From Benincasa hispida (taxonomy: Eukaryota > Streptophyta > Magnoliopsida > Cucurbitales > Cucurbitaceae), in assembly GCF_009727055.1 (NCBI RefSeq), contig NC_052349.1, positions 31,579,242 through 31,643,241 of the forward strand: a DNA stretch of 64,000 nucleotides, written 5' to 3'. Within the stretch, counting starts at the first letter, position 1. Each line of letters begins with the position of its first letter. This document shows positions 33,340 to 45,330 of this stretch, piece by piece. The notes under the pieces are model-generated. The model was not told the DNA's origin and made no database searches. It saw nothing but the letters and a program-made list of their open reading frames with translations. Position numbers and translations under genes: made by a program.

Positions 33340-34746
33340 GGGAAAACAATACCGATTTAGCCCCAATGCCAGCTCAACCCCATTAAGAAGGAAGTGGTGA
33401 AGAAAGAAATTATCAAATGGCTCGACGTAGGGGTTATCTACCCCATTCTTAATAGTAGCTGAGTAAGTCTAGTGTAATGCGTGCCAAAGAAAGGTGGCAC
33501 AACTGTGGTGATTAACAGCAAAAATGAGTTAATTCCATCCATAAATGTTACTAGATGGCATATTTGCGTGGACTACAAAATGTTGAACACGTCGACTAAG
33601 AAAGACCACTTCCCACTCCTCTTCATTGACCAGATGCTTGATCGATTGGCTAAGAAGAAGTTCTATTACTTTTTTGGATGGATATTTGAGCTACAATCAA
33701 ATTCTAATTGCCCTAGAAGACCAAGAAAAAACTAATTTTACTTATCTCTTTAAGTACTTTCACTTGTCCCTTTAGAACATTCGCGTTTTGACGCATGCTC
33801 TTTGGGCTATGCAACACACCAGGTACATTTCAAAGATGCATGATGGCTATTTTTTTTGATTTTCTAGAACAATCTGTTGAAGTATTATTCATGGATGACA
33901 TTTCAGTCTTTGGAGATTCCTATCTAACCTACCTCAACAACCTTGAAGTCGTCCTTTCTAGATGCGAGGAGACGAACTTAGTGTTTAATTAGGAAAAATG
34001 TCACTTTATGATGACAGAAGGTATTGTGCTTGGGCACAAGGCTTCTAAAGTAGGTTTGGAAGTGGATGAAGAAAAGATTGATGTGATTGCAAAATTGTTT
34101 GCACCTGCGAATGTTAAGGCCCTGAGAAGCTTTTTAGGCCATACAGGTTTCTATAGAAGGTTTATCAAAGGTTTTTCCCAAATCGGGCGTCCACTGAGCG
34201 CCTTATTAGAATTGAGCATCCACTAAGTGCTTTATTGGAATTGAATAGGCCTTATGTATTCGATGAAGAATGGCAACAGACATTTAAGACTTTAAGATAC
34301 GCATTAACAACAACACCTATATTGGCAGCTCCCGGTTGGACACAACCTTTGATCTTGATGTGTGACGCCAATGATGTGGCAGTTGGAGCAATGCTAGGTC
34401 AAAAGAGGGAAAACCTTATCATCCTATTTCTTATGCGTCTAAAACACTCAATGAATCTCAAGAACACTATAAAATTACTGAGAAAGAATGCTTGCACTAT
34501 AAAACACTCAATGATGTGGCAGTTGGAGCAATGCTTGCAGTAGTGTTTGTGATTGCAAAATATCGAGCTTATCTGGTTGGTGCGTCAGAAACCATTTACA
34601 CCGATCACTCTGCTATTAAGTTCTTGATGGATAAAAAGAACGCAAAGCACATACTCATTCGCTGGGTATTATTACTACAAGAATTCGATCTAGAAATTAA
34701 GGATAGAAAAGGAATAGAAAATCAAGTGGCTGACCACCTATCATAA
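33340..34746 (+). pseudogene. Gypsy reverse transcriptase and RNase H
   Basis: Blocks in order: PKKGGTTVVINSKNEL and HICVDYKMLNTSTKKDHFPL (33481-33620) of the RT fingers, a one-base frameshift near 33675, CNTPGTFQRCMMAIF and VLFMDDISVFG (about 33885-33920), the catalytic F-x-D-D box, then GHTGFYRRFIKGFSQIGRPL, the start of the RNase H connection. [16 protein letters not shown] has the first RNase H Asp. [20 protein letters not shown] and [11 protein letters not shown] complete RNase H. A 28-bp tandem duplication (34188-34244) and a 43-bp patchwork insertion (34497-34539) each shift the frame. Confidence 0.88.
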
Positions 34747-34874
34747 TTGGAGGACAAGGAAATACAGTTGGGGATGGCTAAAATTGAAGACACATGTCCT
34801 GATGAACATCTACATAAAGTTAAAAATTGGGAATTGTGGTATGCTGATATCGTCAATTACCTAACCACCAAATA

Positions 34875-35800
34875 GTTTTTCGAAGAGTTCAACGCCCAAC
34901 AGAGAAAACTACTCGTACATGACAACAAGTTTTACTTTTGGGATGAGTCGTTCCTCTATAAGCAAAGGTCCTTAAAAGTGGGTTCTTTTGGCTCATTCTA
35001 TTCAAAGGCGCACGAGAATATGTATTGAAATGTGACCCATGCCAACGCTAGGTAATATTTCAGCAAGGACACAATGCCCCTTAACAACATACTCAAAGTG
35101 GAATTCTTTGATGTTTGGGGCATTGAATTCATGGGGTCATTTCCTCCATCCTGTGGTCAATACATTTTGGTAGTAATAGACTATGTTTCAAAGTGGGTTG
35201 AGGAAGTAGCTTGTGCAAAGAATGATGCGGAAACCATTTCAAAATTTTTGATGAAGTACATCTTCACACGCTTTGAAACACCCAAGGTGTTATTCAGTGA
35301 CGAAGGTACACATTTCATTAACAATATTATTTCTAAATTACTTGCTAAATACAATGTCTGGCACAAGGTGGCTACCACCTACCACCCACAGACGAACGGG
35401 CAAGCTGGAATTTCTAACATAGAAATCAAGACAATCTTGGAAAAAGTAGTCAATGCATCAAGAAGGGACTCAGTGCAGAAACTAGATGAAGCACTTTGGG
35501 CATACCGGACTGCATTTAAAATGGCAACGGGTAGGTCTCCGTATGCCTTAGTATTTGGAAAAGTATGCCACTTACCGTTAGAATTGGAGCACAAAGTGTG
35601 TTAGGAAGTTAAAAAGCTGAATTTAGACCTAGAAGTCATAGGAGAACATTAAAAGCTGCAACTCAACGAGTTGGATGAATGAAGACTGAATGCATATAAG
35701 AATGCGAAGATATACAAGGAAAAGATCAAGAGTTGACATGATCAATGCATCAGTAAGAAAGAACTTTTTGTGGGTAAAAAAGTTGTGCTATTTAACTCAT
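34875..35800 (+). pseudogene. Gypsy integrase
   Basis: YVLKCDPCQR (about 35020-35051) is the second half of the HHCC zinc finger, followed by a stop. The open frame 35074-35604 carries the core: [30 protein letters not shown] (first Asp), [14 protein letters not shown] (second Asp). The catalytic Glu block reads [12 protein letters not shown], with Gly at residue 112 (35407-35409) where relatives have Glu. [20 protein letters not shown] and [14 protein letters not shown] end the core. After a stop, KKVVLFNSCL (35779-35808) reaches the copia insertion point. The rest of the C-terminal domain is missing. Confidence 0.87.
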
Positions 35801-35809
35801 GTTTGCAAT

Positions 35810-36592
35810 TGTTTCACATTTCTTTAATCTTACAATTAGTTATTGTAACTACTTGTATCAGAAATTAGTATAAATACTCATCATTTATAAATTTTAGATA
35901 CAACAACAATACATAGCTTCAAGAAAACTTGAAAGATCTGTAAAGAAAAAGGGGTCTTTGACTTAGCTTCTTAATAAAACTCTCTCCTTCCCGTGGATGT
36001 CAGCTTTAATAGCCGAACCACGTACATTGCTAAGAAAATTTTCTTCTTCTCTTCTCATCGTCTACAAGATAGCTCAAGATAGCTCATCGTTTGCCATTTT
36101 TTCTTCATATCGTCTAGAAGATCGACCTATCGTCTATCTTTTCTTCCAGCAATCGTCTACACGATTGCATGATCGTTTACCCTTTCCTTCTGCCATCGTC
36201 TACCCGATTGCTAGACTCCTCCATCACATACTCAAAGAAATCGCACAGATCAAACAAGAAAGCATTAGGGTTAGAAGAAAGTTAAGAACATAGAAAGGCA
36301 GAGAACAAGAGCATCTGAAAGCTAGAGAGAGAAAGAAAATTTTTGTTTGCATTAATCACCCATTAGAAAACAAAAGACTTTTCATTTTTCCATCAGACAA
36401 AGAACAGTGGGATCGACTATGTGTAAGACATTAGTTGGAAAATCTTGGGCTCTTCTCAACCAAGTTCTCTACCAACCAAAGAATTTGGGGCAAAGAAGAG
36501 GGCTTTTCGAATTGGATCAGCAGTAAAGGACCTCACATTATTTTCATCATTTGGGCTAATTTGTTTTTTCTTTTGCAGAAGCAGGCCCAACA
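35810..36592 (+). mobile_element. 5' LTR of nested Tork/TNT1-like copia element
   Basis: 783 bp from TGTTTCACATTTC to GCCCAACA, nearly the same length and text as the 784-bp LTR at 40697-41480. It contains ATCGTCTA-type motifs (36056-36215). The flanking five bases (gcaat left, gacat right of the 3' LTR) do not match, so a target-site duplication is not evident. The true LTR start could be a little further left. Confidence 0.88.
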
Positions 36593-36595
36593 AAG

Positions 36596-36607
36596 TGGTA
36601 TCAGAGC
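36596..36607 (+). other. Primer-binding site (tRNA-Met type)
   Basis: TGGTATCAGAGC three bases after the 5' LTR of the nested copia element. Confidence 0.92.
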
Positions 36608-36664
36608 AACTAGACATTTAAGATATCAATTCTTGGAGAATCAAGACACAAGTTTTCATCCAAA

Positions 36665-37370
36665 ATGTCAGTAACAAGGTTCGAGGTAGAGAAATTCGAT
36701 GGCAAAGGAGACTTCGGACTGTGGAAGGCCAAGGCCAAGGCGATACTCGGCCAGCAGAAAGCCCACAGAGCCATCCTTGATCCATCAACACTTCCCGCCA
36801 CAGTGACAACCCAAGAAAAGGAGGATTGGAAGCTAGCAGCCTACAGTATGTTAGTTTTTAATCTAAGTGACAGTGTTTTTAGACAAGTTTTAGATCAAGA
36901 AACTGCATATAGAATATGGACTAAGCTAGAAGAGTTGTATGCTACTAAAGACCTTCCTAGCAAAATGTATCTTAGAGAGAAGTACTTCACGTTTAAAATG
37001 GATTCATCTAAAACACTAACTGACAACTTAGATGAGTTCAAGAAGATAGTTACTGAATTTAAAACTCTAGGAGAAATACTTGGTGATGAAAACGAGGTCT
37101 ATGTGCTTCTAAACTCTTTTCCTTAACAGTATAAAGAAATTAAGAATACTCTAAAGTATGGAAGGGATAGTATAAGCACAGACACCATAATCTCAACCCT
37201 AAGAATTAGAGGGGTTGAGCTACAGGATGATGAAAAGGATAAACCTAGTGGTGAAGGTCTGTTTATAAAAGGAAACTTCAAACAAAACTACTCTAAAGAC
37301 AGAAAACCTCATAACCCAAAAGAAAATAAATCAAAACAGAAAATAAAATTAAAGTACTATAAGAAGAAAT
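36665..37370 (+). pseudogene. Copia gag (Tork/TNT1-like)
   Basis: ATG at 36665 opens a 153-codon frame with TRFEVEKFDGKGDFGLWKAK, the N-terminal 'F.G..F..W' block of TNT1-type gag, and LPSKMYLREKYFTFKMDSSK of the UBN2/DUF4219 region. A TAA at 37124 stops it; the same frame continues with KNTLKYGRDSIS and a Lys-rich tail. The expected CCHC knuckle is not recognisable (KLKYYKKK followed by a stop). Confidence 0.85.
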
Positions 37371-38700
37371 GACATCTAATAAAAGACTGTTTTATTTTAA
37401 AGAGAAAGAACCAAGAGAAAGAGAAGGATTCAAAAGCAAACAGCCTGAGGCATCAGTTGTAGAGGGTTCATTCATCTACTCAGATACCTTAGCCTCAACT
37501 TTAGACAGATCTAATCATGTAAACCCTCTAGGAAAATATGATTGGGTTTTAAACTCTGGATGCACCTATCGTATGACCTCAATGAAACCTTGGTTTAACA
37601 CCTTTAAGGAAATAGAAGGAGAAATGGTTTATATGGGAAGCAACCAAGCCTGTAAAATTGAAGGCATTGGCTCTGTTTCCATGAAACTCAAGGATGGAAC
37701 CATCAAACTTCTTAGGAATGTAAGATATGTTCCACTACTTAAGAGAAATCTAATCTTCTTAGGCATGTTAGATGCTATAGAGTGTGAATACAGAGGTAAA
37801 AGAGGAACTCTTGAGGTGCTAAAGAACTCTAAAGTAATATTAGTTGGTGGAAAAGGTAAATGACTTATTTGTGGTCAAAGAAGTTGAGCTAATGACATAA
37901 GCTTATGTAGCCACAACAAATGAGATCACAGAGGCTGATTTATGGCACAAAATATTATCTCACATAAGTTCTAAAGGCCTAGAAGTCCTATCTAATCAAG
38001 GAATTATCCCTAAAAGTCTCTCAAAAGATCTAACCTTTTGTGAACATTGTGTTTTAGGGAAAGCCACAAGGAAAAGTTTCACTAAAGCACAACATACCAC
38101 AAAAGCCATCCTAGACTACATACACTCTGACCTATGGGGTCCAGCTCCTACACCTAGCCTAAATGGTTCAAAGTATTTACTTTCTTTTATTGATGATTTC
38201 TCTAGAAAAAGTTGGGCCTACTTCCTTAAAACTGAAGACCAAGTGTTTGATAGGTTTAATGAATGGAAATTCATGATAGAGAAACAAACTTCTAAAGAAA
38301 TTAAATACCTAAGAATTGATAATGGACTTGAATTTTGTAGTGAAGAGTTCAACAAATTCTATAAAGAAACATTAATTACTAGGCATAGGATAGTTAGATT
38401 CACTCCTCATCAAAATGGAGTTGTTGAAAGACTAAATAAGACAGTCATGGAAAGAGTTAGATGTCTATTATCAAATGCAATTCTAAGTGAAAATTACTGG
38501 GTAGAGGCTGCAAGCTACACAGTGTACACCTTAAATAGGTGTCCACATTCCTCCCTAAATTTTTTGACTTCTGAAGAAAAATGGACCACACATCCACCTA
38601 ACCTAGATAACCGAAGGGTATTTGGATGTGTTGGTTATATTCATCAAAATTAGGGGAAATTAAAATCTAGTGCAGTAAATTGTATGTTTGTAGGGTTTTC
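37369..38700 (+). pseudogene. Copia protease, pre-integrase and integrase
   Basis: Protease: YDWVLNSGCTYRMTS (about 37540-37580); the catalytic D-S-G is N-S-G here, so the enzyme would be dead. VRYVPLLKRNLIFLGML leads to pre-integrase LWHKILSHISSKGLEVL and CEHCVLGKATRKSF. Integrase: DYIHSDLWGPAPTPSLNGSK, LLSFIDDFSRKSW (first Asp), YLRIDNGLEF (second Asp), TPHQNGVVERLNKTVMERVR (catalytic Glu kept), NYWVEAASYTVYTLNRCP and FGCVGYIHQN. The frame is broken at 37861 and at 38651. Confidence 0.87.
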
Positions 38701-40603
38701 TGAGGGAGTAGAGATGTCATTTCAGAGAAAAAGAAATGTTTATGCAAAAGGAAAGGACATCATATGAAGTTCCTAACAGCCCTAATGCCACTAGGATTGA
38801 GGTGGAGTCACCTAATGTTTCTTCCATTAACAACAACACTCCTATAGATTTAGAAGAAGAAGAAGATGCCTCAAATGAGACCACAGGGAATACTGAAGTT
38901 GTACCTAACCTAAGTCAGTATTCTTTGGCTAGGGATAGACAAAGAAGAGTGATGGTTCCTCCAGCTAGGTATATTGAAAATAACTATATGAACCTAGTTC
39001 TAAATGCCACAATAGCTCCTAATGATTAAGAACCAGCCACTTTTAAAGAGGCAGTGAACTGCCCTAATGTTAGGTCTTGGATTCAAGCTATGTGAGAAGA
39101 GATGGAGTCACTCACTATCAATAATACCTAGACCCTAGCTCCTCTTCCTAAAGGTTGTAAACCTATAGCTTCTAAATGGATATATAAACTAAAGGAAGGT
39201 TGTATCAAAGATGAAAAGCCTAGGTACAAGGCAAGGTTAGTGGCTAAAGGATTTACTCAGAGAGATGGAATAGACTATACTGAATTTTTTTTACCAGTAG
39301 TGAAACAAACCTCTATTAGGCTTCTTTTATCTCTAGTTGATCAGTATAACCTAGAACTAGATCAGTTAAAACTGCCTTCCTACATGGAAACTTAGATGAG
39401 GTTATCTATATGGTTCAACCTAAAGAGTTTGAGGAAAAAGGTAAGGAAGACCTATATTGTCACCTAAACAAATCAATATATGGTCTAAAACAATCCCTTA
39501 GATGCTGGTACGGAAGTGACTACATAGAGATTATAGGTTTTCAAAGAAGTTCTTATGATATTTGTTCTTATATTAACTCTACTACCTATAAGGACAAAGT
39601 CTACCTATTACTCTGTGTTGATGATATGTTACTAGTAGGAAAATATAAGGAGGATTTAACCCATGTCAAAAATCTTCTAAAGAGAGAATTTGACATGAAA
39701 GACTTGAGCCAGTCTAGAAAGATCCTTGGGATAGAAATTTAGAGGGACAGAACATCCTCAATCCTATCCATAAATCAACTAAGCTACTGTGAAAAGGTAA
39801 TAAACAGATTCAATATGACAAATGCAAAACTAGTCACCATTCCTATTGCTACACACTTTAAACTTTCTTCTAAGAACTTACCAAAAGAGGCAGACATAGA
39901 ACATTTGACACAAATGCAATCAACTCCATACAATCAAGCAGTAGGGAGTCTAACGTACTTAATGATATCTACTAGACTAGACTTATCATACAACACTAGT
40001 TTAGTCAGTAGATACATGTCTAACCTTGAAAAAAGACATTGGGAAGCAACAAAATGGATTTTAAGATATCTTATTTGGTCTAAACAGTTGAAATTAACAT
40101 ATCAAAGTACTAATGAATCAAATTTAGAGCTATATGGATATGTTGATTCATATTTTGCAGGTGACCAAGACAAAATGAGATCTTTAACAGGTTATCTATT
40201 CTTATTTGGTCCTAACTTGTTGTGTTGGAAAGCTAATTTACAGTCAATCACAGCATTGTCAACCACAAAAGCAGAGTATATGGCACTTTCAGAAGCAATA
40301 AAGGAAGCACTGTGGTTAAAAGGATTGATGAAGGACTTTGATATTAATCAAACAATAGTTAAAATCTACTATGAAAACCAAAGTGCCATTCACCTTTCCA
40401 AAAACTCTCAGTATTATTCATGGACCAAACATATAGATATCAAGTATCACTTTGTCAGAGACAGAATAGAGAAAGGAGAAGTCGAGGTGCTAAAAGTTCA
40501 TACCACCGAGAACGCAGCCGACATGCTTACCAAACCTGTGAGTAAACTCAAGCTTACTAACTGTCTTGGTCAGATTGGGTTTCTGCTTCCTGAAAAAGGG
40601 TGA
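38701..40603 (+). pseudogene. Copia reverse transcriptase and RNase H
   Basis: A linker (38736-39029) is rich in Glu/Asn/Pro and ends with a PPARYIENN-type motif. RT begins near 39035 (FKEAVNCPNVRSW) with SKWIYKLKEG and YKARLVAKGFTQRDGIDYTE, then a deletion near 39362 shifts the frame into the 39410-39742 block with LNKSIYGLKQSLRCWY and LLLCVDDMLLVGKYK, the catalytic V-D-D box. After a TAG, 262 residues run open (39815-40603): MQSTPYNQAVGSLTYLMIST, the RNase H DSYFAGDQDKMRSLTGYLF, ALSTTKAEYMALSEAIKEAL and HIDIKYHFVRDRI, to the natural C-terminus. Stops include positions near 39092 and 39131. Confidence 0.88.
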
Positions 40604-40696
40604 AGACATGTTAAATCCAGAAGGAGAAGAGGTTACATGTTGAGCTTAAGGTGGAGTTTTGAAGAACATAAGCTTATACATCAACATTCAAGAAGC

Positions 40697-41480
40697 TGTT
40701 TCACATTTCTTTAATCTTTACAGTTAGTTATTGTAACTACTTATATCAGAAATTAGTATAAATACTCATCATTTACAAATTTTAAATACAACAATAATAC
40801 ATAGCTTCAAGAAAACTTGAAAGATCTGTAAAGAAAAAGGGGTCTGTGACCTAGCTTCTTAATGAAACTCTCTCCTTCTCGTGGACGTAGGCTTTAATAG
40901 CCGAACCACGTATATCGCTGAGAAAATTTTCTTCTTCTCTTCTCATCATCTACAAGATAGCTCAAGATAGCTCATCGTTTGCCATTTTTTCTTCATATCA
41001 TTTAGAAGATCGACTGATCGTCTACCTTTTCTTCCAACAATCGTCTACACAATTGCATGATCGTTTACCCTTTCCTTCTACCATCGTCTACCCGATTGCT
41101 AGTCTCCTCCATCGCATACTCAAAGCAATCGCACAGATCAAACAAGAAAGCATTAGGGTTAGAAGAAAGTTAAGAACACAGAAAGGCAGAGAACGAGAGA
41201 ATTTGAAAGCTAGAGCGAGAAAGGAAATTTTTGTTTGCATTAATCACCCATCAGAAAACAAAAGACTTTTCATTTTTCCATCAGACAAAAAGCAGTGGGA
41301 TTGACCATGTGTAAGGCATTAGCTGGAAAATTGTGGGCTCTTCTTAACCAAGTTCTCTACCAACCAAAGAATTTGGGGCAAAGAAGAGGGCTTTTTGAAT
41401 TGGATCAGTAGTAAAAGGCCTCACATTATTTTCATCATTTGGGCTAATTTGTTTTTTCTTTTACAGAAGCAAGCCTAACA
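40697..41480 (+). mobile_element. 3' LTR of nested copia element
   Basis: 784 bp, partner of 35810-36592, ending GCCTAACA. A purine-rich 'aaggtggag' lies about 40 bases upstream (40650-40660), the usual copia polypurine signature, so the LTR start may really lie nearer to it, with the 5' copy trimmed. Divergence from the 5' LTR is slight by eye (scattered substitutions), suggesting this is the youngest full-length element in the nest. Confidence 0.88.
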
Positions 41481-43506
41481 GACATACAGCTGGATCATGT
41501 TTAAGTGATAACCTAAATGGTCTGTAGTAGATGGATAAGGCTAGATACCTTATCCTGGTGACACTACGAGTACGACCCGCTTTGTAGATGTTACAATTGT
41601 TGTAAAGTGTTATAAATGATCTGACCTTGATCATTCATGTGGAGACATGTGGGCGGGAGTGTTCTATACAAAGGAGTTTTTATAAGACTGAACCATGAAA
41701 TGACTAGCCTCATTATATAACACCGTTCATAATAGAGACTTACATTTCACCAGGATGACCATAGGTGACATAACCTGAATCTTGAGTGAGTTGTGAACTA
41801 TTGCCTATGAAGTCGGTTCTTTGATTTGTATGAGTGCGAGTGGCCAGATGCCGACTCAACAAGCCTACCATTTTGGGAATTAATCTGATTGGGGATCTGG
41901 GAATACAACTACACAAGACGAAATTCACTCATTCCTTAACGTCGGGGTAAGTAGATAAATTGCTCCCTTAAGGGCTGATTTCGGGGCTTGAACAATGTGG
42001 CCCCACACCCTCTCTTGGCCCTAGAGATGTTTGGTCATAGCTTGACTATGATTTATTGTTCATTAGAGGAATCAGTGGTATTTAAGGCGTTAGATGTAAC
42101 TACAGGAGCAAAATGGTAAGTTTGGCCTAGCTGTACTTATGAGCAATTTGTGAAGGGTCATTGCACTGTTGATTGGTTATATCCAATGGACACAGAAATA
42201 TATCTATAGTGCGAAGAATGCAGCTGTTGGTCTTTAGCTTGCTCATTAGTTAATGAATATTGAATAATTTAATTAAAGGAGTTTAATTAATTATTCAATT
42301 ATCATTGGAGCTCAAACTACAGGTCCATGAGATCCCTTCTATAGCTCAACAGGGATTTATGAGAATCAATTTTGGATTAATTTGAATTGTTGAAATTAAT
42401 TGAGGGAATTAATTATATGTGATATAATTAATTTAATTTGATTATATATGATATAATTAATTTAGTTTGATTATATATGATATAATTACTATAATGTATT
42501 TAATACATTATAATATAAAGTTTATTTGAAAGGAAATAAATATTTGATTATGATCTATGGAGCATAGATACTTCATGTGAGGCAAAGAATTAGTATCAGA
42601 CACGTATCGGATACCGATACTTCCAGATACTTCACAAATACGTATCTGACACGCGATTTGACGTATCTATATTTTCAGATACTTTTCAGATATGTATCTG
42701 ACACACGATTTGATGTATTTATTTCTCTGTGCACTTTTTTTAAGGAAAAAAATAAGTAACTCATATAATCTTTCTCAACGTAAAATTAGGCAACCTATTT
42801 AAAAAACTCACTACTTGAGTCCAAAACTAAAAGAAAAATAAATAAATAACGGACCAAACTATAGACTAAAATCATCTAATCTCCATCTTCACATTTGAGT
42901 CCCCACAAAGTCCACCAAAATATAATCCATTTGGATGTCTTCAATAATAAATTTTTCCTTTATCTTCATACTTCTCTCTCTAATCTTTTATTCTTTTTCT
43001 TTGCAATATGAGTCACTTTTTTATTGCATTTTAATAACTATTGTACTTCAATATCTTAGATGTTGCTTTTTTTTGTATTGTATTTCAATGTTTGTATTCT
43101 ATTTTGTGCTATTGTTTTTAACTTTTATGCTAAATTTTTCTATATCCTAGTTTTTTTTTAAAGAAAAAAATGTATCTTCAACGTATCAGTATCCTCATTT
43201 TTTAGAAATATATATATTGAAAAAATATATAAAAAAGTGACGTATCCTTAGACGTACCCGTATCTTAATTTTTTAGAAATTGACGAATCGACGTATCCGA
43301 TCGTATCCGTATCGTATAGTCGTATCTGTATCTGTGCTTCATAGATTATGATTCAATTATTAATTACGTGATTTGGATTTATATAATTAAAATTAGTATA
43401 AATGAGATTTATATTAAATACCATGCATTAATTAGAGAATTAAAAGTATAGGTTATATTGTATTTGATACAATATAAAAGTATAGGTTATGTGTTATATA
43501 TGATAT

Positions 43507-43544
<38 letters not shown>

Positions 43545-44061
43545 TAAATTTATTTTTATTTAATTTAATTTTAAATTAAAGGGAGGGAAATAACTTCTTT
43601 TCCCTTAGTTCTCTCTGTATAATCGTGAAGAGTGGGGGAAGTAATGGCTTATTCTTGATATGATTTTGATTGATTTTCTTCACAGAAGGCTAAAAGTTTT
43701 TTTTTTCTCTCTAGCAAAAATCTCCCAGACCTTCTCCTCTCAAAATCCTTTTCCCCTCTCTTCCAAAAACATAAGAGCCCACACCTCTTTAGAGATCTTC
43801 ATCCTAAAAGAGAATACATGAGGCTCGAATTGGTGGTGGCCATTTTGGAATGTGTCTGTTCGTGAGAGAACCGGAGAAGGGGTTTTTTGTGAAGAAAGGT
43901 TCTTCACAAGTAAGGGTTTCTTGAAACCCTAATATCCTTTTCTCTTTCCTTGTTTCTTGGATGCTATATTTTACCCTTTTAAATGCATAATTGTTTCTGT
44001 AAAACTTTGAATTCTGTAAAACAAAAATTAGGACGATCCATATTTTCGCTCAGGGCCTTCA
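41481..44061 (+). mobile_element. LTR, relative of family B, 5'-truncated, with an inserted hAT-like element
   Basis: The text 'gctggatcatgtttaagtga' then 'tgacactacgagtacgaccc' matches the complement of 52180-52260 in the minus-strand LTR 45914-52426, so about the first 170 bases are missing at the copia junction. The core follows (41500-42330), then AT-rich sequence, an (AT)n run at 43509-43540 and the tail ending GGGCCTTCA at 44061. It is split by the 790-bp element at 42555-43344. Without it the LTR is about 1.8 kb. Confidence 0.7.
42555..43344. mobile_element. Non-autonomous hAT-like DNA transposon with 8-bp target duplication
   Basis: The element starts CTATGGAGCATAGATAC and ends GTATCTGTGCTTCATAG, 17-bp terminal inverted repeats with two mismatches. 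ATTATGAT flanks it on both sides (42547-42554 and 43345-43352), an 8-bp duplication typical of hAT. Subterminal regions are crowded with GTATC and GATAC words (for example 'cgtatcggataccgatac' near 42604 and 'gtatccgatcgtatccgtat' near 43295). The centre is AT-rich with no transposase. It lies inside the LTR 41481-44061. Confidence 0.88.
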
Positions 44062-44960
44062 CAGGTTCCTACACATAAGGCATTTGTTATGAGGCTCGCC
44101 CAATCAGCCTAACTTGCCTCCCAAGCCTATGACTTCAAGGCCTCAACCTTCACAATGTGCGACAAAGAAGAGATGCGTCAAGACTTCTGATGATGAACCA
44201 AGCAATGAAACTTCACCTGACAAACAAGAATTAGAAGTTGAGCTTGCGTTAGAATACGAGGACACCGACCTTGTGGACCTCAACCTACCCCTTCATCCTT
44301 TAAGCTTCTTAAACCTCACATCTTCTGTTAATGAACTGATTGATCCAAGTCACCATGATGAAATGCATAGGGATCAAATAGGTGAAACGGAAAGCCCTTA
44401 GCGTTCCCCTCCTCATTCTCTATTACCACCTACCTTTGACCCTCCAACAATCATCTATGAGCCAAATGGGTTGGGAACAAGATACGCCTATGCCATTAAC
44501 AAGCTAGTTGAGGAGATGCATGAGCAACAACCACTCCAGTCCAACACACCTACACCTCCTACCTCACAAGCAAACATGGACAAGCTCAAACAGTTCATCC
44601 AAGCACAAATCAGACCCCTAGCCGCATCCATGGAAGCCTTTCACTTGCAATTGGCAACTCTGCAATGCCAAAACGTTGTTCTAAGGGATTACTTGCGTCA
44701 GTAGACGTAGGGGAGTCAAGACTAGTTCAATTTTACAATGCAGTATAACAACCAAATCTTGATGGGAATGTTCGCCTTACCTCCATTACCACAACACTTG
44801 ACCAATCCTTTTAGATTCATGGATGAAGACACTACACCTGTATGTAGGGACGACACGCCAGCCTCGTAAACAATTTTGAGGGTGTTGGCCTTTTGATTTC
44901 ATTCTCATTTCTTTATAACTTTTGTATGCGTTTATCTATGTTAAAATTTCATGTATACAT
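44062..44960 (+). pseudogene. Post-integrase ORF region of the Athila-like element
   Basis: The frame 44114-44401 and, after one TAG, the same frame on through 44704 gives about 200 codons. The first half is acidic and Pro/Ser-rich (RPQPSQCATKKRCVKTSDDE); the second half includes MDKLKQFIQAQIRPLAASME and predicts a short coiled coil. I do not recognise a named domain. Position after integrase and before the 3' LTR suggests the extra 3' ORF that Athila-type elements carry, but the interval between integrase and this ORF is occupied by the copia and LTR insertions, so continuity is inferred. Confidence 0.45.
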
Positions 44961-45296
44961 CTTTTCCAATGAATTAAATTTACAATATTTTAATCCTTGC
45001 GGTTGTCTTCAATATTCCTTTTATATTTCCTTTATCATTATTCTTGTGTCTTGCATCATGCTTTGATACCTCGATGATAGCTCTAAAAACCTCACCAAAT
45101 GAAATGTATTTTTTATTTCCCATGCGTGCAAGTCTCACCTCAAACCTCTTTTTGAAATTTCTAATACATTTTTGTAGTCCTTTCTCAGCAATGAGGACTT
45201 TGCTAACCTCTAAAATTTGAGAGTAAGAAGGTTTGAGTTGATGCATTCTCTAGTTTGTAAAAATCTTCATAATTTCATTTAATTCTTCAAAAATAG

Positions 45297-45330
<34 letters not shown>

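Noticed and set aside
35805..41485. Target-site duplication of the nested copia element (gcaat / gacat)
   Set aside because: The two pentamers differ at two of five positions and the right flank is a different element, pointing to rearrangement rather than a readable duplication.
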